Source: Pyropia yezoensis (Eukaryota > Rhodophyta > Bangiophyceae > Bangiales > Bangiaceae). From it: a stretch of DNA of 64,000 nucleotides. Under the pieces are notes generated by a model. The model did not search any database. It was not told the DNA's origin and saw only the letters and a program-made list of their open reading frames with translations. Of the stretch, positions 51,101 through 61,289 are shown in pieces. The translations under genes and the position numbers were made by a program. Numbering within the stretch: position 1 is the first letter of the stretch; every line of letters starts with the position of its first letter. Where the stretch lies: positions 32,652,283-32,716,282 of the forward strand of contig CM020619.1 in assembly GCA_009829735.1 (NCBI GenBank), read 5' to 3'.

Positions 51101-52167
51101 GGAGGGCAACCAGTACCTCCTGGTCATCTGTGACCGCTTCACGAAACTTACGCGAGCGATCCCACTGGCAGAGATCACGGCCATGTCGGTCGTGTCAGCC
51201 TTCCTAGATCACTGGGTTGCCGCGTATGGCATCCCAGATAGTACACTATCGGACAATGGACCGCAATTTGCGTCTGTACTGTTTCAGGGAGTGCTGGATA
51301 TGTTGGGGGTTAAGGCAAAACTATGCCACCCCCTACCACCCACAAACTAATGGGCAGGTGGAGCGCTTCAACAAAACTATTGTTAGGCAGCTACGCCACT
51401 ATGTGAGTGAGCAACGTAAAGACGTGGGACCAATACATTTCTATCCTTACTACTGCCTACAATTCGCAGGTATACTCATCTACAGGGGAAGTACCCTCGC
51501 TTTTGTGACCCCCCGTCGCGTGCGGTCTATTGCCGTGCGGCGGTCGCTCTCAACTAGGGAGGATGTTGGCAGTACGCCTACTCCTACTGAGAGTAAGGCG
51601 GAGTTCGCCGCTAGGCTTGAAAACCTCATCCCTAAAGTCAGGGCTGAGATGGACAAAGCACAAAAGCGCTACAAGCGTACCTTTGACAAAAAGGTGCGCA
51701 ATGCTAAACATGTCCCGAGCAGGGTGACTGGGTGCTGGCACACTCGCACACCCCAACTGGGGGTAAGCTGGTATTCCAGACGAAGGGACCGTACCAGATC
51801 CTTCGTACTGATGGGCGGCGCTTCACCATCGAAAGTGACGATGGGGTCCGCACAGTGAACGGACAGGACGTGGTCAAAGTTGCACCACCGCCTGCAGGAG
51901 ACCCCAGCTTGGGCGCGTGCGTTGGAATCGTGGCGCCTCCCCTCACTGCCTGCGGCCAAACAGGGCCCACAGGAGTAACGTGTTCGATAAGTTCATCGAC
52001 CACGGATGGGATGAAGACACTGACCGCCTCATGTTGAGGGTGGCGTTGGTTTGGCTACGAAGCCAAGGATGATACGTGGGAGTATGTGGAGGACCTTCCC
52101 GCTGAGAAGGTCCGGGCGTACTGTGCCCGGAATGAAATAGACCGTAACAGCCCTCCCCTCAACGTGA
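48176..52167 (+). pseudogene. pol: Pol polyprotein of B1, 3' third broken by single-base indels
   Basis: Intact from the frameshift site to about 50950. It contains aspartic protease DTGSG (48419-48433), reverse transcriptase (FCIDHRKLNE, YLDD at 49748-49759), RNase H (LDVDASYDQLG, about 50195) and the integrase zinc region start (HNAPTGGHLG). From 50950 onward the homologous text changes frame repeatedly. Relative to B2 there is an extra G after GGTGGTGG, an extra A in GCAAAACTATG, an extra A in GCAACG, a lost C in TACCCTCG, a lost C in GTCCCGAG, an extra C in GACCCCAG, an extra A in GTAACG, and an extra G in GGTGGCG. Integrase and chromodomain text is complete apart from these. The pattern points to unpolished sequence, not natural decay. 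Confidence 0.85.
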
Positions 52168-52279
52168 GGGAAGGCCGAGTAACAGTGCCAAGGAGAGTGC
52201 TTCAAGTCGAAGTGGTACGCAGAGTGGCTTTTAACTACAGCCCTAACCCTCACACTCTCACAACAAAGGCAGCTGCCAA

Positions 52280-54262
52280 CTAGGCACGCATGCTAGACTC
52301 TCCCACTCCACGGCCCTCGCCCTCACGTGGAGGCGAGCGGCGAGACCCACGCCGATAACGGTCTCCACTTGTTGGAGGGGGCGGCGGCTCCAAGTCGGAG
52401 CCGTCGCGTCCTCCACGGTCGCGCAAGTGGCGCCGACCGTGGCCACTCTTCTGCCTGGTCTTGCGCGCAAGTTTGCGACGCAGACGCTGGACAGACTCCC
52501 GTCTCCGACGGGGTAGAGGACTCCGAAACGGAGCAAGACAACTCGTCTTCCGATACGGAAGGAGAGCGCCGCGAGTGTCGGCGACGACGGCGAGGAGGCG
52601 AGTAATGCCCGGCTCGCGCGACGTTTGGCCACGCCCAAGTGGGGCTGGCTGGGGCATAATAGCCCCCAATGCGAGCCAACTCGGGCTGTCATAAACTCCG
52701 CCACCGACTCGCACTCGCGGTCATAAACTCCGCCACCGACTCGCAAACTCGCGTCGCCCACTGGCAGTACGAACGCGCTCCTCAAGTTGAGGAAGTCTCG
52801 GAACTCTGTAGGGTTGCGGTCGGACGCGGCCAACCAGGAAATGGTGCGCACCAAATACGTGGTGATCATCACTCTGAGGTTAGAGGCGTGGGCGGCCAAC
52901 ACCAACTTGGGGTATACCGTCAGGAGGGTGGCCCCCAAGTTGGGGGACACCGGGGTGGAAGACTCCACGGCCACGCTGATCGGGATGTTCCCGTGAGGTT
53001 GGAAAGGAACAGGAGGAAGCGGAGGGGCCCGCCGAGGTGGCGGTACCCGGGTTGTAACTGCGACCCCCGACTTGGGGCCCCCGCAGTGGGTTGAGTCATA
53101 TGGTCATCATAGGACGGCACGGCCATAACTATGGGCTTGTCCGGGGTGGCGCAGTGTGGCGATCCACCCCCGGGGCATACGGGTAGTCCCCGATGCCCAA
53201 CCCCTCTCGTAGGACCACACGGCCGTCGTGAAGTTCACGAGCGACCCACACGAACTGGCGAAGTGCGCCATCGTCCTTGGGCCCACGAGTGGGCGGCGCA
53301 ACTTGTGCTCAATGCTCTCCCACTCGATAAACTTATGGAGCCGGAGCATCTCCTCAAGTAGAGTGAGTTGTCCTGATGCACCCCTCAGCAACTAGCTGAG
53401 GGGTGAGCTGTTCCAAACCTTGGAGGAGCCGGAGGGGAGATGCCAGAGCATCCCCGCCGCTGAACACAGGACACCCAGGTCGACATGACCTCGAGGAGCC
53501 ACTGGGTGGCCAACATGGCCCACACCAGGTGATCAGGGGCAGCCGTCAACATGACGGAGCCGAAGTGGTCAAGCAACCGTGGCAACAACGCCGGGAACCC
53601 GTAGGGGACCTCAACTTGAGGCCACCACTCGGCTTCTTCGGATAGTACTGCTCCTTACTGGCAGCAGACTGTTGAGGAAACTCAAGTTGAGCCGAGGTCA
53701 CCAAGTAGGGACCTCGCCGGAAGTCTTTCTCCATCCGCACATCAAAGTGATGAGTGTGCGGATCGGCCTCGTGGAGGTACGGTGGGCGAGTTGCCACAGC
53801 GTCCCACGTGAAGGTCGGCAAGTCGCCGGGACCCGGGATAGTTCCCCCGCGGTCCACCATGGCCTTGGCACGCTGAACGTCCTCAACCTCCTCATCGTCC
53901 AGGAAGGCAAACTGGTCCGTCCTGAAGCCGGCAGGGAACCCGACCCTACGGGGATACTTCTCCCGTAGGCGGTCCCATACCCGGCCCATCGCTGCGCCAA
54001 GTCGGCCACAGCGAAGAACAGTCAGCCCCTCCTCATAGAGAGGCCAAGCGGGGTAAAACCACCGCCCCAAGGCCTCACGCGGGACAACTTGTCCCGCCTC
54101 CGGGGGAGACCCCGCCGTCAACCCAAAGCCGGGTGACGCGGGAGTCCCGTCCCCCGGAGCGATCGCGGAGCCCCCGCCGGAAGTCCCGGCGGGTGCTGCC
54201 CCGTAGGAGGTGTCCTCCATGCGCTCGTCAAGAGAGTCCGTCTCCACTCCCGGAGTCGCCAT
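52280..54262 (-). pseudogene. Antisense ORF of B1, broken by single-base indels
   Basis: Counterpart of the intact ORF at 61290-63266. The 5' part (54262 to about 53600) reads correctly from the same ATG (MATPGVETDSLDERMEDTSY). Downstream, several one-base gains and losses at short homopolymers scatter the text over three frames to the stop at 52280. The differences from the second copy are almost all indels, as in the adjacent pol end. Confidence 0.8.
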
Positions 54263-54587
54263 GGCTCTCCCCAAGTTGGGGAGAGACGCTCTGGCTATCG
54301 CAGCACGAGACCCGCCTCGAGTTGAGGGGGACTCGGATCGTGGGTATACGGGTGGCCTCCCCAGCGTGGGGCGGCCCAGTGGAAGGTGAAGGGGAGGTGG
54401 TGGTGATGGTGAAGTGTGAACTGAGGAGAGCAAGCTGCCGAGTGGGCAAGCTTGAGGAGAGGGGCGGTCAACGTGACCGCCTCCACATCCGTGTTACGTA
54501 CTCGATGGGGGACAGCAAGTCGCGCCCCCAACGCCGAGACGTGCGTTTACGCACCCCCTCACAGGGCCGACCGGGTCGGTCGGAACT

Positions 54588-54600
54588 GAGGAGAGGGGAG
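54588..54600 (+). other. Polypurine tract of B1
   Basis: GAGGAGAGGGGAG directly before the LTR start TGTGGCAG. The same tract precedes the LTR at 63605. Confidence 0.75.
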
Positions 54601-54754
54601 TGTGGCAGTATTGACCCCCAGGTAGGGGGGCAACACGTGCCATGCAAAGGGCGGCAGGCCACTAGCCTGATCCGTTCCTCCCCCTGCATTTGGGATTCCC
54701 TAAGTTTGGGATAGTTAGCTTAGTAGTAAATCCAACTTGGATTTGAGGGTTTTC
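54601..54754 (+). repeat. LTR between B1 and B2, cut by the assembly gap
   Basis: The first 154 bp of the LTR, then the N run. At two diagnostic places (GCAAAGGGCGG and GAGGGTTTTC) it matches the LTR at 63605, not the one at 45648. It lacks five bases (TCCAT) present in both others. Confidence 0.85.
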
Positions 54755-55254
54755 NNNNNNNNNNNNNNNNNNNNNNNNNNNNNNNNNNNNNNNNNNNNNN
54801 NNNNNNNNNNNNNNNNNNNNNNNNNNNNNNNNNNNNNNNNNNNNNNNNNNNNNNNNNNNNNNNNNNNNNNNNNNNNNNNNNNNNNNNNNNNNNNNNNNNN
54901 NNNNNNNNNNNNNNNNNNNNNNNNNNNNNNNNNNNNNNNNNNNNNNNNNNNNNNNNNNNNNNNNNNNNNNNNNNNNNNNNNNNNNNNNNNNNNNNNNNNN
55001 NNNNNNNNNNNNNNNNNNNNNNNNNNNNNNNNNNNNNNNNNNNNNNNNNNNNNNNNNNNNNNNNNNNNNNNNNNNNNNNNNNNNNNNNNNNNNNNNNNNN
55101 NNNNNNNNNNNNNNNNNNNNNNNNNNNNNNNNNNNNNNNNNNNNNNNNNNNNNNNNNNNNNNNNNNNNNNNNNNNNNNNNNNNNNNNNNNNNNNNNNNNN
55201 NNNNNNNNNNNNNNNNNNNNNNNNNNNNNNNNNNNNNNNNNNNNNNNNNNNNNN
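54755..55254. other. Assembly gap, exactly 500 N
   Basis: By comparison with B1 (45807-46234) the missing sequence should be about 428 bp: the rest of the LTR, the primer-binding site and the gag leader. The round length indicates a placeholder. Confidence 0.98.
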
Positions 55255-55255
55255 C

Positions 55256-57200
55256 ATGGGTAGCTCGGACCCCCGTCGTCCGGGGAGTACACGGGTGACG
55301 CACGTACTTCAGTGCCTTTGAATACTGGTGAGACACAGGTGGGTTTACCTGGGGTCGCAGAGGGACTAGAGGTCCCTCAAGCCAGCAGGACTGGAAGTAC
55401 GGGCGGGCAACAGGCCACCCCGACTCAGTCGGGAGTTCACTCGGGTGACACTTCTGATGTGGGTGGGCCGAAGTCTGGCCACCGCGTGGTATACTCAACG
55501 GGAACGTCCCAAGGGGTGAGGACTGTCCCCGCGGGTTCCACTCGGGTTGGAGCCAACTTTGGCTTGGAGTCGTCGCCAACTAGGCTTTCGGAGGACGGTG
55601 GACCTCCGTTGGTCGGCGATGGGCTCGCGCCCATGCCCCCGGTTGAGACCCCTGAGGAACGTGGTTACCCCTCAGGTGGACTCCCGGAGGCGGACCGAGA
55701 CTCAACTGGAGTCGTCAATCCACTCCTCGCGGAAACTGTCCGTCGGGAGGCGACAATGTGTTGCGGCTGACTTTGCCGGACCTGGTGGTCACGGATGACG
55801 AATACTATTCTGAATCAGATTGTGGCGAGTTTGCCAGATGGCCTTAATGTCCAGACCGGATTGGGGCTTTCGAGCCCGCAGGCGCAGGGGGAATCCCCCC
55901 TTACGCCTATCTCTGGTCGCCCCGAACTGGGGGCGACACCTGTGACTCCCAACGAGGGAGCCACACCATACTCGGTGGGGCGTACGCCCTTCACGGGGGA
56001 GTTCCCCCCGGAAACGCCGGCGGCTACACCAAGCGCCGCGCGCCGGACTACAGGCACTGAGAGTGAACTTACCCCAGTGCCACAGCGGCTGTTCCCTCAA
56101 CGTGAGGAGCCGCCCAAGATCCAGGTAGCCAACCCGGTCTACCAGAGGATCTTTGACTGTGAGACCTACGCCCTCCACAACAAGTCGGTGGCGTATGGTC
56201 CTGACCAGGCCCGAGCCATGGGCCGTGCCAAGAAGAATGCACTTCATTCTTTTGGGCACAAAGCGGAGTGGGACGGAACTCCCCCCCTCCGTGTCTTTGA
56301 GTTCCTACGTCGTTTCACAAAAGCCTGTGACGACAATGCCATAAGTGAAGGCATGGCTTTTTACATGCTACAGGAGTTTACGAAGGGCGACCTACGGACA
56401 GAACTTATGTCCGTCATGCCCAGCTCCTCAAGTGGAGGCGCTGGGGAGGTGACGTCCTATTTGGAGCTCGTCAACTGGTTGTTGAGAGCCATGGTTGATG
56501 AGGCAGCGTTGGCTTCTCAAGTCGAGGAGTTTACGCAAGCCCATCAGGAAGAGGCGGAGGACGAGTTGTCCTTTGCGGAGCGAGTCCGTAAGCTCAACAA
56601 TCTTTGTGGGTTTCTTCATCCACAAGCTGTGGTGAAGAGTCGGTTTGTGGAGGGACTCCATTGGTCAGTCCGGATGGAGACCCGGGAGCATAACACTACC
56701 CGGGCGACCCTGGCCGAGTTGGCCAGGTCGCCTATCGCAGAGGCGAGGCCTACCGCAAGTTGCGGGAGGAACAACGCCAGGAGCGTCAGGCCGAGTTGGC
56801 CAAGGAACGGGAGGAGGCGCGCCAGGCCAGAGAGTTGAGAGAGGCACGCCGAATCCGCAAGGAGAGGGTGGTAGCTGCCGTGGGAACTTCCCAGGGTATC
56901 CCTTCGTCTTCCCCAGTTGGGAAGACCCCTCCCGGACCGGACCATCGGTGTTGGAACTGCAACTCCGATGGTCACTGGGCATATGATTGCCCCAAGTTGA
57001 GTAAACGCATCCAACAACTTGTTAGGAATGCGAGTAAAAAGTCGGCTACGAACGAAGTACGTTCACGCCGCGAGGGTGGGTCTCGACCGGTCGTTGCGGT
57101 CGCCACACCCTCGGCGGAGGAGGCGGACACGTCGTCCTCGGACTCGTCGTCTTCCTCCCCGCCCTCAGATTCGGACGCCAAGTCGGCGGGAAACGAATGA
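55256..57200 (+). pseudogene. gag: Gag of B2, frames broken by single-base indels
   Basis: Starts at the ATG at 55256 just inside the gap edge. Relative to the intact gag of B1 it has a lost C near 55275, changes at about 55755-55795 and a lost T near 56728. The text therefore runs in several frames. The CCHC knuckle and the AGNE-stop end are intact. Probably the same gene as 46236-48182 with sequence errors. Confidence 0.8.
57188..57194 (+). promoter_or_regulatory. -1 frameshift slippery site, B2 gag-pol
   Basis: Same G GGA AAC heptamer, ATGA overlap and downstream hairpin as at 48170-48215. Confidence 0.8.
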
Positions 57201-60200
57201 CCGTTGGGGCTGGTCGTCCGAAGCTCACAACGGCAGCCTCGGCCAAGTGGGCCAGGAGGACGAACCAACCGTGCCGGATATTGCGGCGACCTAAGGGAGT
57301 CCGCCCACCTCGGGTAGGACTCCCCAAGAACGTAAACCCACGTCGGGTCATCGCGGTGCTGACGGGTGAGAACTTCCAGGTGGCTGGACGGGTGCAACTT
57401 GCCCCCGGCCGTGCATGCTGTACCCGTATCGTACTTGATACCGGTCAGGAGCCTCCTTGATACGCAAGTCGCTATTACCAAAGGAGGTGAAGCTCCAACG
57501 CTGGAGGTCCAAAGCTGACCATATGATTGACATCAATGGTGGGGTACTTCCCATCGTTGGTGCCGTGACCCTACCAACTAGGTTGGGGACCCATGAGGTC
57601 GACGTGACCTATGGCGTAGTTGAGAATATATCGGTACCCCTGCTTCTGGGTACCCCTTATGTTGTTACACAAGTGCCTTTGATTTGTGGCCCTGAGTACT
57701 GGGTCAAGTTGATGAATGGGGAGACTATCCCCATCCTTGGTAAGGGAAAGTCTGTGGCTCCTGTGACAGTCTCACAGTCGAAGCCTGTTTGCTCTGTGAG
57801 GGAAGGGTTTACTGCTACCCTGCGTTTAGCCCGCAAAGTCACGTTGTCCCCCAACTCGGTGGCGCACGTTGATGTTGTAACTGATTTTACGGGGAACGGG
57901 TTGGTGCACCCTCACCCCCGTCTTGCTCGCAAGCACCAAGTGCATGTTGCCCTTGGCACGATGGACTCCAAAGCCGGAGTCCCGTGGAGGATCCAGGTGA
58001 TGAACCTGAGCCCGACGCCCAAGTACTTCAAGTCGGGAGCCAAGCTCGGCTATATCGACCAACACGAGGGACCGGTAGTAGCGGTCACCCTCAACGCGGG
58101 CGCAAGTAGCGACCCGAAGTCCGGAAAGGAGAAGCATCAAACCAAGTCGGCCGCCTCTCCTCGACCCCATGTGAACATGGAGGGTGTCCCCCCCAGGTTG
58201 AGGGTTCAAGTTGAACGCCTCTTGGACCAATATCACAAGCTGTGGGATGGTCAATTGGGACTCATGAGAGCCACCCAACACCGGATCGAGTTGAAGCCCG
58301 GTGCACCCCCTATACGCCAACAACCGTATAGGGGAGGACCTCGTTCAAGGGCCCTCGTTAAGGAGCAAGTTGCTCGCATGGAGGCCCTCGATGTGATCGA
58401 GGCCACCAACGCCGAGTGGGCGAGTCCGGTGGTTATCGTCCCCAAAGTTGATGGGACCCCCCGGTTTTGTATCGACCACCGTAAGCTCAACGAGAGCACG
58501 GTGAAGGACAGTTATCCCCTACCTAGGATGGATGACTGTCTGGACTCTCTGGGGGAGGCAAACGTGTTCTCTACCCTGGACTGTAACGCGGGGTACTGGC
58601 AAATTCCCATTGCCCCGGAGGACAGGCATAAAACTACCTTTACCTGTCACTGTGGTACTTACCAGTGCAAGCGCCTACCGTTTAGTCTGTGTAACGCGCC
58701 GGCAACTTTCCAGCGCGCTATGGACATGATTCTGGCCGGAGTACGGTGGCAGAACTGTCTTGTGTACCTAGACGATATCATTGTGTTCTCCCGAAGTTCG
58801 GAGGAACACATTGGCCATCTTGGCCAGGTGTTCAAGCTACTTGCTGACGCCGGTGTGTCACTGAAGGCGAGTAAGTGCCACCTCTTTACTCAAGAGGTGG
58901 AGTACTTGGGACATGTTGTCCATCCGGGGCGTCTCAGTGTTAAAGAGAAGAACTTGAGGGCCATTCGTAAGGCTCAGTACCCCCGGACCCAGACCGAGAT
59001 GAGGAGCTTCCTCGAGATGTGTAACGTGTACCGACGTTTCACCAAGGGCTTCGCCAAGGTGGCGAAGCCGTTGAATGAGCTAGTGAGCTCAACGCTACCG
59101 AAGAACCTGCCTCCCCCAAGTCGGGTGGAGCAGGAATCCTTTAAGACTCTTCGGGACCTTCTGCTGAAGCCCCCATCTTGGCTATTCCCAGGTTGGGAGG
59201 CCACTACATCCTGGATGTGGACGCTAGCTACGACCAACTTGGTTGTGTGTTGCTTCAGCAGCAGCCGGACAAGGAGTACTTGCCGGTGGGATACTTTAGT
59301 AAGGGGCTGAACTCGGCCGAGAAGAACTACGGAGTCACCGAGTTGGAAGGACTCGCAGTGGTGTGGGCGGTGACGTCACTTCGTCACTACCTGGAGGGTG
59401 AGAAGTTCCTCATCCGCTGTGACCACCGCGCGTTGCAGTTCATCTTTAAGACGGACTGTACGAACACTCGTCTCAACCGGTGGAGGGTGCGACTGGCACC
59501 CTTCAACTTTGACATTGAGTACCGACCTGGCAGGCAACATGCCCTTGCCGACGGCCTCTCTCGGGTACCTACCGAGGGGCTGGACACTAACCCAGTCGAT
59601 GAGGACATCCCCATCGTGGGGGTAGTCACGCGCTCGGGTCAGGCGTTGAACCCCGAGGCGCCAGGGAACAAGAAGTACTTGCCCCTGTCCCTGGACGAGG
59701 TGGTGAAGGCCCAGGCCGAGGATCCCTTCTGGAAGTCGCAGAGGGATATACTGGATACGGTGGTTGAGACGCGCTTCTTTCTGGGAGACGATGGCCTCCT
59801 CATGAGGAGGGGGGTATTCCAGGGGACCGAACAACTTGTCGTCCCCGCATCCCTCAAGGACAGTATCCTTGAGAGGGAGCACAACGCTCCCACGGGTGGA
59901 CACCTGGGGTCTAGTAAACTGTACCAGACCCTGAGGACCAGGTACTACTGGCCGTCCATGGTGGTGGACATCTACAGTTGGGTGGCTGCCTGCACAAGTT
60001 GTGCACAGAATCGTCTGATGGAACGGCGGCCTAGTACGGCTATGCTATTGTTCCCGGCCAAGGAGCCCTTCGCCGCGTTGGCGATGGACATCCTTGGGCC
60101 ACTGCCCGTGACCGAGGAGGGCAACCAGTACCTCCTGGTCATCTGTGACCGCTTCACGAAACTTACGCGAGCGATCCCACTGGCAGAGATCACGGCCATG

Positions 60201-61178
60201 TCGGTCGTGTCAGCCTTCCTAGATCACTGGGTTGCCGCGTATGGCATCCCAGATAGTACACTATCGGACAATGGACCGCAATTTGCGTCTGTACTGTTTC
60301 AGGGAGTGCTGGATATGTTGGGGGTTAAGGCAAACTATGCCACCCCCTACCACCCACAAACTAATGGGCAGGTGGAGCGCTTCAACAAAACTATTGTTAG
60401 GCAGCTACGCCACTATGTGAGTGAGCACGTAAAGACGTGGGACCAATACATTTCTATCCTTACTACTGCCTACAATTCGCAGGTATACTCATCTACAGGG
60501 GAAGTACCCCTCGCTTTTGTGACCCCCCGTCGCGTGCGGTCTATTGCCGTGCGGCGGTCGCTCTCAACTAGGGAGGATGTTGGCAGTACGCCTACTCCTA
60601 CTGAGAGTAAGGCGGAGTTCGCCGCTAGGCTTGAAAACCTCATCCCTAAAGTCAGGGCTGAGATGGACAAAGCACAAAAGCGCTACAAGCGTACCTTTGA
60701 CAAAAAGGTGCGCAATGCTAAACATGTCCCCGAGCAGGGTGACTGGGTGCTGGCACACTCGCACACCCCAACTGGGGGTAAGCTGGTATTCCAGACGAAG
60801 GGACCGTACCAGATCCTTCGTACTGATGGGCGGCGCTTCACCATCGAAAGTGACGATGGGGTCCGCACAGTGAACGGACAGGACGTGGTCAAAGTTGCAC
60901 CACCGCCTGCAGGAGACCCAGCTTGGGCGCGTGCGTTGGAATCGTGGCGCCTCCCCTCACTGCCTGCGGCCAAACAGGGCCCACAGGAGTACGTGTTCGA
61001 TAAGTTCATCGACCACGGATGGGATGAAGACACTGACCGCCTCATGTTGAGGGTGCGTTGGTTTGGCTACGAAGCCAAGGATGATACGTGGGAGTATGTG
61101 GAGGACCTTCCCGCTGAGAAGGTCCGGGCGTACTGTGCCCGGAATGAAATAGACCGTAACAGCCCTCCCTCAACGTGA
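57194..61178 (+). pseudogene. pol: Pol polyprotein of B2, two single-base deletions
   Basis: A lost G in the protease motif (GATACCGGTCAGG, about 57445) and a lost C (AAGCCCCCATC, about 59170) break the frame. From 59178 to the stop at 61176-61178 it is open and gives the complete 3' part that B1 lacks: RNase H; integrase (HNAPTGGHLG...CTSCAQN, MDILG, SDNGPQF, QVERFN); a GPY-like linker (GPYQILRTDG); and a chromodomain (YVFDKFIDHGW, LRVRWFGYE, DDTWEYVEDL) near 60985-61140. The terminal chromodomain places the element among chromoviruses, whose chromodomain directs integration to marked chromatin. Confidence 0.9.
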
Positions 61179-61289
61179 GGGAAGGCCGAGTAACAGTGCC
61201 AAGAGAGTGCTTCAAGTCGAAGTGGTACGCAGAGTGGCTTTTAACTACAGCCCTAACCCTCACACTCTCACAACAAAGGCAGCTGCCAA

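Larger units (their letters stand above)
45648..54600 (+). mobile_element. Ty3/gypsy chromovirus B, copy B1 (5' LTR plus interior)
   Basis: The 5' LTR is 45648-46116. The interior runs from the primer-binding site at 46117 to the polypurine tract ending 54600, followed by a second LTR from 54601. Full element about 9.4 kb. Order: LTR, PBS, gag, -1 pol with chromodomain, antisense ORF, PPT, LTR. The left flank GGGGC (45643-45647) should be the target duplication; its partner is not in the window. Gag and the first two-thirds of pol are intact. From about 50950 to 53700 single-base indels relative to B2 break every frame. Confidence 0.93.

Noticed and set aside
54662-55579. Open frames spanning the N run
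   Set aside because: They exist only because N codons are not read as stops.
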